From assembly GCA_031761405.1 (NCBI GenBank), contig JASEVX010000003.1, forward strand, positions 16,874,379 to 16,938,378: DNA of 64,000 nucleotides. The letters are read 5' to 3'. This stretch comes from Serripes groenlandicus (Eukaryota > Mollusca > Bivalvia > Cardiida > Cardiidae). Positions 11,808 to 23,777 of this stretch are shown here, piece after piece. The notes under the pieces are model-generated. The model had not been told where the DNA came from. It saw only the letters and a list, made by a program, of their open reading frames with translations, and ran no database searches. A program made the translations under genes and the position numbers. Position 1 is the first letter of the stretch. Each line of letters begins with the position of its first letter.

Positions 11808-11840
<33 letters not shown>
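11808..11840. repeat. (TA)n microsatellite
   Basis: Uninterrupted alternating TA of about 16 units. Confidence 0.9.
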
Positions 11841-11845
<5 letters not shown>

Positions 11846-14272
11846 CAGGAGATAAGAAAGTGGAAGTGGTCCTGTGATATCAACGTTCGTCTGTCAAGCT
11901 GAAGACCCATGTTCGAATCCAGATCAAGTCAGATTTCTTTTTCTGAGAAATGTATTTCATCATTATTCTTTTCATTTAAGTCGTTTGACACCTCCGATTA
12001 GTTGAAGTAGATTAATGTAATATAATCTCTAGGCACTGTCCACTACATTTTAATACTAGTATAAGTTAGACAGAACATCACAATGTTATTGTTAATAAAT
12101 GAATATGTTAAAATAAAATCATGACATGATATATTTCAAACATGGCAAGAATATGATGCTACCATTTTGTATTATCATTTGAAAATTGTTGTTTGTTTGC
12201 TTTGCTGTTAGAATTGGACTCTCAATATGACGAATTCTGATGCTAAGCATCAAAGACGCCGCGCATGATTTGAAAGCATGACGTAAGGGAAGCATATGCA
12301 GTTCAGTACTTTTAAATAACCTATGCAAACGAACAGGATGTAAATATTTTGAACGAGAAGGCCAAATGTCTCTTTATTTTAAACAAGAAGGCCAAAATGT
12401 GCCTTTATTGCTCACCAAGCTACCATAGTCTATAATAAAATGTAATCAAGAGCAAAATTCAGCATGTAAATTTAGTCGTGAAAGGACAAGTTTAGTTTTC
12501 TAACAATTTGGTTTACCGTTTGCTTAACATTATCTTAACTTAAGTGTTAATGCCTCTTGTTATAAGTTAAGTGTGACACAAGCTTTGGAAGGAGAGACGG
12601 AAGTCTATTCTCCTTTCAGTTTAGCAGAAGTATGATAAAATAAAAACGGAAGTATATAAACAAATTATGCAAAGTAATTTTAACAAGTTTATAGATATAT
12701 ATTATCAAAATTGAGCATTTATGAAATTAAAAGACAAATTCACATGTATAGTCAACATATAGCAAGAATACAATGGTCTGAATGAACAACTGTATGGGTA
12801 GGAACGTTTTAAGTTTTGGTACAACATAAATAAATAGGAAAAGCATCCCCTGAAACTTTTTTCTGAGCGTTGATGAATCGATTCGTCATACCAGTAAACC
12901 AAACAATTAAACAAGCGTAGCCTAGTGAACTCCGTAAAAAAAGCGTAGCCTAGGAAGTTGGGGAACAGTTATTAAAAACAAATTAAATGTGTCTAAAGTT
13001 TTGTAATAACGGTAGAAGATGTACATATTTTGTATCTTGTTGTTTCTTAAATCAGTTAATACAATTACTTCATTCATAAAGTTTTTTTTTTTCAAACATA
13101 TTATTGAGTTTTTCTTTACAATAATATGTGTTGGTTGCTCCCTTTGTGTCACAATTTTAGTTGTCAAGAATGCCCGTTAAGAATTTTTTTCAAATTTAAC
13201 TTATAGTGTTTGTGTCAAACATAACTCGCTATACCTGTTCTTTGAAGACTCAGATGAAAAAGTTTTATTCGATACTCAGGACTGTTGATATTGAACAATC
13301 CTTCCAAATTGATCAGACCAAAAATTATAAATATGAAAACAATTGTCAATAAAGTAGGAATTGCCAGACGTTGCAGTGGAGTTTATGCATTGTTACCAGT
13401 TTGAAGTCATGTTGGGCTATACTAGAACTAGAACTTCAAAATCAGACAAATGCTGTTAGTTTTAGGTTTAAATGTCCTAAATCTGTATGCAAAAACGAAT
13501 ACTTCGTTTATGCATTTAATGCAAAAAGTAGATGTTATAGTTGCTATACAGTGACTTTTGCCAGTTTGGATGACATAATGGATTACACCAAGAAGTTTGG
13601 TTATGAAAAAACTATTTGTATTTCAAAGAGCTTTTCCATACTTTTAAACAGCAATGATTACCGGAAAGTAAGACTATATAGCGAATGCAATAGGATAATA
13701 TAGCTTTTTAAACGGACGTTATATTGGATTACGCCGGAAGTAGAGCCTAGATATCGGGCAAACCAATCCTAATTCATATGCTCCAACATGCAATTTATGT
13801 GCGACATTTCATTTCTTTGTCTCAGCATGCAATGTGAGAAATCGATGTTAAATAGGATACTTATCATATTCTCGCCGTTGTATATGTCATAACCGGTAAC
13901 ACCGGAAGTAGAGTCTCAATAATTGCTACCATTTGTGACTAATTAACTAAAAACGCCGGATGAGATAAAACGGATGCGATTGCAGATCTGGTTCTACAAT
14001 GGTCGCAAATGTTTGATGGTTGGTTTTCGCAGAATGTCGCTAAATTAAACATTTATTGGGAAGAACATAATGTTTTTGTTTTTGTTGTCAGAAAATAAAC
14101 AGAGAATAATCCGAGTGAACAAAAGAAACGATGTAACTTATAAAACCTGCTAAGTTGTTACTGCTTTTAAAACATCCGAGGGAGACGTTGTTATATCTGG
14201 CAAGTTGGAAACGTAGTAACGATACAGAGTTGATTATATTTGGGACACTCAACCGAGCAGTCTCAGCTTTCA

Positions 14273-14301
14273 GGGGGTTGGGGTACTCCCAGGGCGGGGG
14301 G
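14273..14301 (+). other. Possible G-quadruplex-forming run
   Basis: Four G-runs of 5, 4, 3 and 6 are separated by TT, TACTCCCA and C. The pattern permits a quadruplex on the + strand. It lies about 400 bp left of the Harbinger element. No functional evidence. Confidence 0.35.
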
Positions 14302-15439
14302 ATTTAATTTAATTTAAAATTATTGACTTATATAGATTTATTTTGAGATGTAAAAACTCACAAGTCAAATTAAGCAACTTGCATAAAGAATCAGTTAAGT
14401 CAATTTTGGGGCATATAATAGTTTAATGTGTAAAAGAAATATCGATGCAAGAACATGGGTGAATGCGAACAGTGTATATCTAAAAAATCAGCTTGTGCAT
14501 TTCAACAGGCTGGTCACCCTAAGAAACTGTTTCCTTCCAAGATAATCCATTATTAAAGAAAATAATAAGAACGACTGGTTTATTAACCATTTCTATACCA
14601 TGCACATACAGTTGACCATTTGTAGGTAGAACATGGGAAACATCGAAACCCTGGAAAACTCGAGCCCAATTCTCGGTTCCGACCTAAACCTTATATAGCT
14701 GGGGCCGTATTCCAGTAGCATCTTAAATAGTTAAGATTTTCTTAACTCCGAGATTTTCCTTAAATTGAACAAATTTTCTCCTTATTAATAAGAAATTTCT
14801 TAAGTGGTATTCCAGTAGCTTCTTATCTTTAAGAAATCTTAACTATTTTCTTAAATCTAAGGAAACTCTACACCTTCCTTAAATCATTTAAGAAAATTTC
14901 GATCTCAACACTTTTCACGGACTTTTCGGATATAACACAGCTTGTTCAAGCAATAAAACAGACAGGTGAGTATTTTTTACTTTCTGATTACGTCGATGTC
15001 CGAATTTTAGACTATAATACGTATTATAAGAGAGATAACTCTGTTTTAAATGAACGCTTAACACACGCCATTTTAGAAAGTTAAACAAATATTTATATTT
15101 TAATGGCGTTCATGCGATTTGTTTTCTACACAAAAACGAGGGAGTGTAAAAGAAAATAGAAGGATATTCTGTGAATAAATCGAGATTCTATGAATTCAAA
15201 CATATGTTTTTCTTCAGAGGAACGCTTCGTGTGTTATTGTGTAATTTCAGTAGTTCGGATTAGTTCAATTTCGGATATAGACGAAACACCAAATACGATG
15301 TTCACTTAGACGGGCATCGAATGTGTCAACAATAGTGTTATTTCGTATATGATATCGATATAACATGTTGTTATTCATTTTTCGCCTTGTCAATTCAACG
15401 ACGCACAGATTTAAAATGTTGTGTTAATTTGTTATAGGA

Positions 15440-17596
15440 ATGGCAGCTCGCCCAGACATACTAGCAGAACTGACGAACTATGACCTTCTACGTCGCTACC
15501 GATTTGATAGGAGAGGTATTGAGTACCTGACGGGCCTGTTACGGGTTGATCTCGAATCTCCCACTGCCAGGCACAACAGTCTGTCAGTGTCGGAAAAGAT
15601 TTTGATAACATTGAGGTTCCTGGCTACCGGTGAGATTCAGCTCAATGATGGCGATCTTCACCATGTTGCCCAGTCCACAGTTTCAAAGGTAGTGACTGCC
15701 GTTGTAAATGCTCTGATATCTCCTGCCATTATTCGGCAATTTATAGCCTTCCCCACAGATCCAGCAGACCTTGACATGCAGGTGCAAGAGTTTGGTGGTG
15801 TAGCAGGTTTTCCAAAGGTGGTAGGGGTTATTGACGGAACCCAGGTGCGGATCATTGCGCCATCAGTTGAGGAGGAGTTGTTTGTAAACAGGAAAGGCTA
15901 TCACAGCATAAATGTACAGGTGAATATAATTTTAATGCTTTCAAGTTTATGCAGATCAATACAGAATGGAGTGCTTGAATTTCATTTACTTTAAGTTTAG
16001 ACCTTGAGTCAAACACTACATGGCATGGACAGAAAGCTGATTGAGTAACCAGATATAAACATGTCAGATAATGACAGATATCTTCCCATTCCTACCCTAA
16101 GGTGAAAAGTTCAATCCCTAGTCCCAACAGTTAATTGTCTCACAAGGATACCCACTCCCAGGGTACATAATGTATAGATGTACCAACTTTTTCAGTGAAA
16201 TTTGTATGTTTTATCACAAATTTGTTTTGTATTTTTTGCTTCCTAGCTAATGGTATGTTTACAGTGTTTACCATATTATACTTTATACATGTACAATTGT
16301 ATCATTGCATTTACTGCAGGTCATTTTTAATGCCAGTGATAAATTAGTAGATATTGTTGCGCGCTGGCCAGGCTCTACCATGACAGCAAAATACTGCAAA
16401 ACAGTGGGCTCAAGGAATTGTTTGAGAGGGGTGTTGTGCCTGCCGGATACCATCTTTTTGGTGACAGTGGGTACCCTTGCAGACGATGGCTGCTGACGCC
16501 ATACCTAAACCCACAGCCTGTACCTCAAAGTGCATATAACAGGTATCTTTACCCTTTCCCTCATTTTTGAAAACATGTCGACAAAAAGGAACTTGCTCCA
16601 AACAAACAAATTCTTTTGTCACCATGTGTTTTAACCCATTCAATTATTTTATTTTAATTAAAAAGGGAGGTTCCAATTTTTTGAGTATTTTTAAGTTGTC
16701 TGATGCAGATTTGTTGCATGTGGAAAAGGATTAGGTAGTGGTGCTTTGCAATACAACAAAGTTTGTACAGCAGTTGGGTCATTACATTTAAAAAAAACAC
16801 ATTATTGAATTTGATTAAGATAATGAATCTACAGTTATGAGCTTTTCCGATATATAACCGTTTATAATTCAAACACCAGCACAACACACGTTTTTGTAGA
16901 TCCCACAAAGTTACTAGGGCCAAAGTTGAACGTGGAATTGGACAACTCAAGAGGAGGTTTGGTATTCTGCATGGAGAAATTCGAACCACCCCAGAAAAGG
17001 CATGCAGGTAATGACTTTCTTGAATCAGTAGATGTAAGTGTTGTATTCCTCAACAACAAAAATCATTTATTACACTGCAAAAAGTGAGATTCAAATCTTG
17101 AAATCATTAGGCTGAGATGAGCTTGGTTAAAATTATAATGGGCCCAGGGATTAAAAATCTCTCTACACAAAACTCCTCAAAATTGAACAATGAATTATTT
17201 TTATAGCACCAATAATTGTATAGCATATAAGTTATATTAAAAAATAATAAATAAATGTACTTGAAAACAATAACTTATATGTATCTCTAAAAGTTGAGAG
17301 GGAGAGCAAATCTTGAGCCTCTAGTTTGTACATTTTTGTGCTAGAGTTTTATAACTGCATGGACGGTTTTTAATAAAAATTGTTAATTGTTGACATTCAA
17401 TCATTTCTGCAACAGGATCATCACTGCCTGTGGAGTACTACACAACATTTGCAAGATGCAAAATATCCCTCTGCCTGATGCCAATGATGATAATGATGAG
17501 GTTGGTCAACAAGCAAACCCACATGGTCAAGCTGCTCCTGGTGTAGGACTGAGATACAGGGACTTTATTGCAATGACTTTTTTTGAAACACTTTGA
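15440..17596 (+). pseudogene. PIF/Harbinger (HARBI1-like) DDE transposase, one 1-bp frameshift
   Basis: Four exons, all with GT-AG junctions and matching phases: 15440-15919, 16320-16542, 16900-17007 and 17416-17596. Joined, they give about 330 codons, close to the usual ~350 for HARBI1-type nucleases. An N-terminal helical region is followed by the DDE_Tnp_4 fold. The first Asp is in VVGVIDGTQVRI (residue 132, codon 15833), the second in FGDSGYPC (codon 16462), and the Glu in KVERGIGQLKRRF (codon 16928). WPGST, LLTPYLNP, CGVLHNICK and GLRYRDFI are further family landmarks. Exon 2 lacks one base near 16378: the frame carrying WPGST and the frame carrying HDSKILQNSGLK overlap there. All else is intact. 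It would cut target DNA and excise the element with help from the Myb-like partner. The shift could also be a sequencing error. Confidence 0.9.
16549..16733. mobile_element. Small inverted-repeat element (TTAACCCTTTCCC family), in transposase intron 2
   Basis: Starts TTACCCTTTCCCTCAT and ends with the inverse ATGTGGAAAAGGATTA. The body shares GATGCAGATTTGTTGCATG with other copies at 17699, 19842 and 20896. Too short to code; MITE-like. Confidence 0.55.
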
Positions 17597-17698
17597 TAAC
17601 AATGTTTTCAAAAGAATCAAATCAACACAATATTCTCTTACACAGAATCAATAAAACATGTCTACAGTGATCACTAAAGAAAAACCTGATGGTATGTA

Positions 17699-18138
17699 TT
17701 AACCATTTCCCACATAAAACAAATTTGCATCAAACAACTTTGAAAACATTTCTTCACAGATATAGATAAAGGCCTATAAATGAATAGAGTTCAAAACATT
17801 GTGGCAAAATGAGAAATTGATCTTTAATAGCAACTTCACCATTTACAGCAATGTTTACAAAAGTTGTATGCTGCAGATGCTTCAAAAAGTGTCTGTATCT
17901 GTAAAAGGTTTCAACCTCTTCCCACACGCAGCCGCATTTTGATGAAAGAGCAGCAGACCACTTTTGACAACATTGTGAACAAAGCTGAAATTACTCATAA
18001 TGATAAATTTATACTTTTGCCACAATGTTTTCAACTCTATTAAACAATTGAGCTATCTTTTATGGATATGTTTTTGTTATTTTCCCTATGTATTCAAAGG
18101 CATGTGCTGCAGATTTGTTGTATGTAGGAAAAGGTTAA
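17699..18138. mobile_element. Small inverted-repeat element (TTAACCCTTTCCC family)
   Basis: Ends TTAACCATTTCCCACATA and TATGTAGGAAAAGGTTAA form an imperfect terminal inverted repeat. The inside has the family words GCAGCAGACCACTTTTGAC and CAAAATGAGAAATTGA. No coding capacity. Confidence 0.6.
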
Positions 18139-18479
18139 GACAGGTGGCAGTTTAATCTGGCACACAAGTAATGTAAAAAGCTAATAATTTACATTAAGCT
18201 GCAACCTGTCTATATAGAGACTATTTTCTTCCTTTAGTGATCATAGTGATCATGTTTTATAGATTCTTTTTATTTTATTCTTCATATAATTATTTTTTCA
18301 ATAATTTCATTTGGAGAACCAACTTCTCCTCCTTCAGCTTGTCCAGTCTGCTGTGGCAGTGGCAGCTGCAGCAGACAACCTGCACATTTGAATCACCACT
18401 GAAAAAGAGATATGAGCAACCTTTAAATTACAAGTGTTATGACAACAGGAAAAATGGATTATTACTATTAATAGATATT

Positions 18480-18900
18480 GCTTTGCAACTTACACACTTT
18501 AATCATTGCCTCCACCAACAGACAAGAGGATATAATTCTCTCCATGTTTGTGTTAGTATTATGGTCCTTTTTCAACTTTTTGTAGGAGTCTTTCTACCAC
18601 CCCACTTTTACCCAACTTTTTTCATAACCAATAGAGATTTAGCTTATACAATGATTATCAACAGACAAGAGGTTATAAGTCTGTCCATACATTTTAAGAA
18701 TTGTGTCCCTTTTTTTATTAAGATTTAAAAGTTTTCATACCAATTTTTTTTTTCGAAACAATTTAATAGAGATATAGCTTAAACACTTACACAATTACAA
18801 AACTCTTTTAATCATTATTACTTCCAGGAACAGCCAATGGTGCATAATTTAGTAAATGTTATTGTAAGAGTTATGACCCTTCTTCTGACTTATAAAATAC
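18480..18900 (-). repeat. ~150-bp tandem repeat family (antisense to 32860-33490)
   Basis: About three drifting units with ATAGAGATTTAGCTTATACA and CAACAGACAAGAGG words. The reverse complement matches the units at 32860-33490 (CTCTTGTCTGTTGATG, GCTATATCTCTAA, AAAAAGGGCCATAATTCTTA). The 163-codon open frame over 18237-18728 is low-complexity and judged to be chance. Confidence 0.6.
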
Positions 18901-19841
18901 TTTGCTTATAAATGGTATGATAGAGTACTTGGTTAAGTTTTCTGAACCACCCAAAAACTACTAAAATGACAAAAAAAATAATAAATGTAAATAATGGTTA
19001 TCTTACATAAAATGTTGTTAAGATTATTTGATAAAACTCTTGCCTGAATGTAAAGAGTAGGACAGATACTTTCTGACACCTCACCAGCAGACGACTTTTG
19101 AAAGCATTGTGACAAAAGGAGTAATTTCAACTTTTTTGAATAAATAAACTTTCATTTATAATATCTTTCCATGTTTTTCACTTATGCAAATTTGATATGA
19201 AGGAAAGAGTTAAGTTTTACGACCACAGACGACAGGTGGCCATGAGTAATGCAGAAATCTGCCATCTGTATAACCAAGCAACAATGTCTTTTCTTTTCCT
19301 GGTTGCTTTAGAGTTTTAAGTGTATCCAAATTACAAGTTCTAGGTAATACTGTTAATTGTCTTCATTTGTGATTTAGGAACATGCACATCTACCTTAAAA
19401 AGTGTAGTTTGCTGAATAGTTATCTATCTATTTATGTTCGGTATCAGAATGGTGGTACTTTTCTTTATAGATTTCATTTACCCTTTCCCACATAGGACAA
19501 ATCTGCAGCAGGTGACTTTGATAACTTCTAAGCAAAAATATGAAAACTCACTATTTATCAATCCTAATTTCACTAATTTATCACTTGATGGGTGAGACAT
19601 AAATATCATAGATGGAATGGCATTAAAGGCTGTTTTGTTAATAAGAGAATTATTTTGTCAAATAGAACTGTGCAATAAATAATACTAAGTAATACTTATT
19701 CCATACATGTAGAATAAATCGACAAGTCTGAGTTATGGGAATGGTTTGCTATGCTATATGCTAGCTCAATGATAGAATATAAAGCTTGATGAACTAAGCT
19801 TGATACTCTGCATTAGTTTAACCATAACTTTGTGATATTAA

Positions 19842-20038
19842 TTATCCCTTTCCCACATTCGACAAATTTGCAGATTACTTTGAACGTATTTTGTGAAAAC
19901 ATAGAAAATCTCTATAATCAAATGGATAACCTATGAAATAAATTTGAAAACATGGTGACAAAATGAGAAATAGCAAGTTTTCAAAAAGCCGTCTGCTGCA
20001 GAGGCGTAAGAAAGCGTCTATATGAGGGAAAGGGTTAA
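19842..20038. mobile_element. Small inverted-repeat element (TTAACCCTTTCCC family)
   Basis: Left end TTATCCCTTTCCCACATTCG, right end TATGAGGGAAAGGGTTAA. Internal words TTTGCAGATTACTTTGAACG and GCCGTCTGCTGCAGAGGCG mirror each other. Best preserved with the copy at 20896. Confidence 0.7.
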
Positions 20039-20250
20039 GGACATTAGATAAATTGATAAACCTTGTGTACTAATAGTTATGTTTAAGAGAACTGAAATTG
20101 AAATATTGAATGACATTGAAGAAATATAGGACATCATCCCCAGTGATAAATCAACAACAGTCCATAATATTTTCTTAAAAACTGTTATTATTTAATGGAA
20201 TATATTAATGAAAATATCATGCACATAAAATAAAATATGAATATGTAACT

Positions 20251-22387
20251 TCAATCAGCCTGGTTAGCTGTCTCTCTGCTGACAGAGGTTGAAGGGGTAG
20301 TGGCACTGTTAAAACAAAATAAAATATTCATTACATGTATAAAAGAGCATTTTCTTGTTTATATGAACCTGTAATAAAATACAATTATGGCACTGTTATA
20401 CAAAACAAAATAAAACATTTATTACTTGCATAAAACATTGTTTTCCTTTTTCATGAAACTGTTATAAGATGAATTAATCTCTTATGGTGAATTATTGAAG
20501 GATACTGTGATATTATCCTGAGGTCATCCAGTGGGATTACAGCGATTTGCCAGGGTGATTCAACCTTATGCTCGGGCGATTTTATTATACCCTCAAAAAA
20601 CAAAGTTTTGGGGGTTATATAGGAGTCACTGATCAGAAGCCATATTTTATCCAGCCTTTTTCTTTTCAATAAAATTCTACATAAAGCTTTTATACCATGA
20701 GGCGGCATGTCACGCCTGTACCTCGAATTTCAAGGACACGCTCAGAAGTCAAAATGATAGAACTGTACCTTTTCCAACCTGCATTTCAACCATGTATCAT
20801 AGGATTTCAAAGAAACTTGGCACAAACGTTCACCACGATGAGGGTGGCTTGTACCTCAAAGGTCAAAATGAGAACTGTTTGAATGAACTACCTTGTTAAC
20901 CTTTTCCCTCATTAAACAAAATTCTGCAGCAGACGACTTTGAACATATTTTGTCCAAAACTGGAAAATCTCTGTAATAAAATGGATAACCTATGACTAAA
21001 CGTGGAAAACATTGTGTCAAAAGGAGAACATACTGTGTCAAAAGGAGAAAATACAAGTTTTTTGCATTTTGCAATTTCTTGTTTTGTCACTATATTTTCA
21101 AAAAGTTGTCTTCTGCAGAGGCATCAGAAAGCGTCTATATGATGGAAAGGGTTAAGTTATGCGTAGGTCAAGGTGCTGTTTTGGGGATATTTTTATCATC
21201 TTCAGTGATATTTCTACTTGTTGTTATTTTTTCTAAACTTGATGAGCAAATTCTTTTACATTATCATTAAGTCATGTACAGTTGAAATTCAGGAAAAAAC
21301 ATTTACATGTAATAAGTATATTAACTTACTATAGCTGATTAAGCAGCAGCATGCCCGAATCAATGCTGCAATCAGCTACCCCTAATGTGTTGGCAGCTAG
21401 CCTGCCAACGATATCCATGACAGCCTCTGTCAGCGGGGTTGGTCTTGACTGCTGTGGACCCCCTTCTGATAATATAAGTACATTAAGCTGTAATTACATG
21501 TATTGTGACATATTTCTGTTAAGTTTTAAACCTATTTAGTTGCACTGAGATGTCCATTGAACATGGACATTGAAATCACAAAGAAACGAATAGAAATTTA
21601 ACCTTGAACTTGAAGATAGAAGCTATTCTTTTCCATTTTTCAAATTGAATAATATTTTATCTCTCCATGACCCAGTTTTTATTTACCTGTCATCCTCTGA
21701 CTTCTCATCCTATCCATGTACAGGGCTATGTGTACCTGTACCAAGTTGTCCCACTTCTTTTGTAGAGCTGGGACATCCCTTGGTACCTCCGCCCTCATCT
21801 TGAAATGGGCAGTAATCTCTGCCCACATACTCCGCTTGGTTGATGTTATAGCTGCAAAATAGTAAACATTGTATATTTTAGAGGTTATTTTAAGTAAATG
21901 TATTTCAACGGGAATCCGCTGTGGTCGAGTGGTAAGCGTCAGGGATTTCGAAAGCTGGTGTCCCAGGTTCGATCCCCAGTCGCGGCACTATGGTCTAATC
22001 CGAGCCGAGGATCATATGACCACTGAGAATTCCACAGGCTGTCATAGAAAAATGTATTGAATGTCAGAATCCATCTGCTAAAATACTTTTTGCAAGAGGG
22101 TCACAAACAAAAGGAATTATATCAAACATCATTGGGAAAGCCAAGCATGTGAAAAATATAAATTACAACGGAATAGTGACAGGAAAGCAAGAAGAAATAG
22201 GTTTGATATTCTGTTTTAAATGTTTACAAAGATAAACAATCTACTTACTGTTAGTAAACTTATGCTTCAAGTAAGCATGGAAGGATAAACCGTTCACGCT
22301 ACTCTCATTGCCCATCAATTCCGCCAAGACGAGGCAATCATTCGCCGAAAAGTTGGAAGATCGCGGCTTCTTCTTGCAGCTCGCCAT
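20251..22387 (-). CDS. Harbinger accessory protein, Myb/SANT-like DNA-binding (164 aa)
   Basis: Four - strand exons join in frame with GT-AG sites: 22387-22249, 21851-21687, 21465-21330 and 20305-20251, totalling 495 nt including TGA. The start chosen is MASCKKKPRSSNF, because upstream residues look like untranslated sequence. Residues ~10-90 form a Myb/SANT-like region (NFSANDCLVLAELM, then TKRSMWAEITAHF and ALQKKWDNLVQVH, the W-spaced helices seen in Harbinger partners). The tail (GGPQQSRPTPLTEAVMDIVG) is variable. In known Harbinger systems the Myb-like protein binds the transposase, carries it into the nucleus and recognises subterminal sites. No stop or frameshift was found, unlike the transposase. 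It lies opposite and convergent to the transposase, as in autonomous family members. Confidence 0.85.
20896..21155. mobile_element. Small inverted-repeat element (TTAACCCTTTCCC family)
   Basis: Ends TTAACCTTTTCCCTCAT and ATGATGGAAAGGGTTAA are clear inverted repeats. The internal GCAGCAGACGACTTTGAAC is mirrored by AAAGTTGTCTTCTGCAGAG. It sits in the last intron of the Myb-like gene, where it opens several meaningless overlapping frames. Confidence 0.75.
21911..22010 (+). repeat. tRNA-derived SINE head
   Basis: A-box-like GTGGTCGAGTGGTAAGCG and B-box CAGGTTCGATCCCCAGTCGC at the spacing of a tRNA promoter, followed by unrelated sequence. It lies in intron 1 of the - strand Myb-like gene. A SINE head, not a working tRNA. 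Confidence 0.6.
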
Positions 22388-23609
22388 AATTATTTGTAAA
22401 CAGATTCGTCTGCGCAACACGCTTCTGTAGACTTCTGTTACTATTTTGAGTGGTGGAAAACCCAATAATTTCGAATTCCGTAAATGAAAAAAAATTAAGA
22501 TTATTTCTTAAGATTAAAAATTTCTTACGTAAGAAAATCTTCAGATGCTTTTGGAATACGACATAAGTTAAAGAAATTTATTTTCTTAGCTAAGAAAATA
22601 AAAATAAGATTTTCTTAAATTTGAGGAAAAACTTAAGATGCTACTGGAATACGGCCCCTGATCTACTCCTGAAAACTTGTACACATTGTATTTCGAATGA
22701 ATGAATGTATATTGTTTTATGGCGCATCGACAGCTAAGGTCATTTAGCGCGCAAACATTGTATTTCGAACTATCGAACTAACTTTAAGGTCCGGTCCATT
22801 CAGCTGCGCTAAAGTACAATACATTTTCAGTCGAATATTAGTCAGTGCGTATTTTACACACATTTGATATTTGCACGGGAAAAGTTTGTTTGTAACCCTA
22901 CGAGCTAAAATAAATGAGAATTTTGAAAAATGAAGTGTAACAATTACCTAGGATATATGGTGAAGAAACAAAAAAAACAAGATTTAATTATTTTATCGTG
23001 ATTTTGAGATTAAGCCATATCGAAAAAAAATATACCTATCTTTATGAGGTAAACGTATTTTTACTTGCTGTGTGAAGCAACACATATTTGATTAAATGTC
23101 ACATTTAATGAATTTAATCAACAAACATATTCGTCATCAAAGAAACCTGTCAGGATCAGGACGATATTGTGAACTTAATATGCATGCGCAAGTAATGCGG
23201 TATGTTTTATCATTCTATGTATTTTGAGAAATTAAACATATATGGGGCTAGTTATTTAACTTGTGGATAAAGTTTAACCAAGGGTTACATAACCACAGTG
23301 TAAAACGAAGTTGAGCAACAGAAATTTAACCCTTGATTTTATAACAACAGATTAAATTAACCATTAATTTAAGTTAACCACAAGTTGAACAACCGGCCCC
23401 TGTAATTGAGCATTTTGTTAACTGTATGCACTGATAAACAATATGCATTCGGCGGCAATGCTAAGCGTTACGTAATAAAGATAAAAAAAGTCAGGATTGG
23501 TTCATTTCCATCGTAAAAAGATTTCAACGTCGGAAATGTGTCAGTAATCAAAATAAAATAGACCGGTGTTATGATTTTGACAAAAGTCGACATGCGTCAT
23601 TCGTCTTTC

Positions 23610-23777
23610 ACCGATTGGCCAAGTCTATGTGGAAAAGCAGCCAGTTGCTTGGGAAGCTTGTTGTGTGGAGTACTGGTGTGAGAAAACCAGGAAACACATG
23701 AGTAGGTGAACTGGCCGCCGTGATATGACTGAGAAATTGTTAAAAACGGCGTTAAACCCCAATGAATCAATCAATCC
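23610..23777 (+). repeat. SINE 3' half with TCAA tail
   Basis: Contains GTGTGGAGTACTGGTGTG, GGTGAACTGGCCGCCGTGA and GGCGTTAAACCCCAATG, ending in ATCAATCAATCC. The same tail pattern occurs at 52240-52345 and inverted at 44150-44320, so a common family is seen within the window. Confidence 0.65.

Larger units (their letters stand above)
9834..14698. other. Gene-poor stretch
   Basis: No gene recognised. Small items only: a 22-bp near-perfect palindrome (arms AATTGGCTCC/GGAGCCAATT) at 11055-11076, a TA dinucleotide run at about 11808-11840, a short duplication of AAGCGTAGCCTAG near 12915 and 12942, and a G-run cluster at 14273-14301. A 110-residue open frame starting at 13371 has no recognisable domain. 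Confidence 0.5.
14702..22657. mobile_element. Complete PIF/Harbinger DNA transposon, 7956 bp
   Basis: Perfect 25-bp terminal inverted repeats start GGGCCGTATTCCAGTAGC (14702-14726 and 22633-22657). They are flanked by the 3-bp direct repeat CTG (14699-14701 and 22658-22660). CWG duplications are known for one Harbinger lineage (Harbinger3 of zebrafish). The end motif recurs about 100 bp inside each tip (14807-14825 and about 22541-22560), and both ends are dense in TCTTAA/TTAAGA words, typical of subterminal binding sites. The two genes of an autonomous element are present: a DDE transposase on + (15440-17596) and a Myb/SANT-like partner on - (20251-22387), converging on a repeat-filled middle. 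Mobility today is doubtful only because of one frameshift in the transposase. Confidence 0.93.

Noticed and set aside
13371..13703. 110-residue open frame containing FRFKCPKSVCKNEYFVY
   Set aside because: No recognisable domain, no splice context and AT-rich surroundings; could be chance. Not strong enough for a gene call.
18237..18728. 163-residue open frame within the Harbinger element
   Set aside because: Low-complexity Phe/Leu/Ser-rich content lying over the antisense ~150-bp repeat; no domain.
21911..22010. Possible tRNA gene
   Set aside because: Promoter boxes present but no complete cloverleaf; same head occurs at 52190 as part of a SINE.
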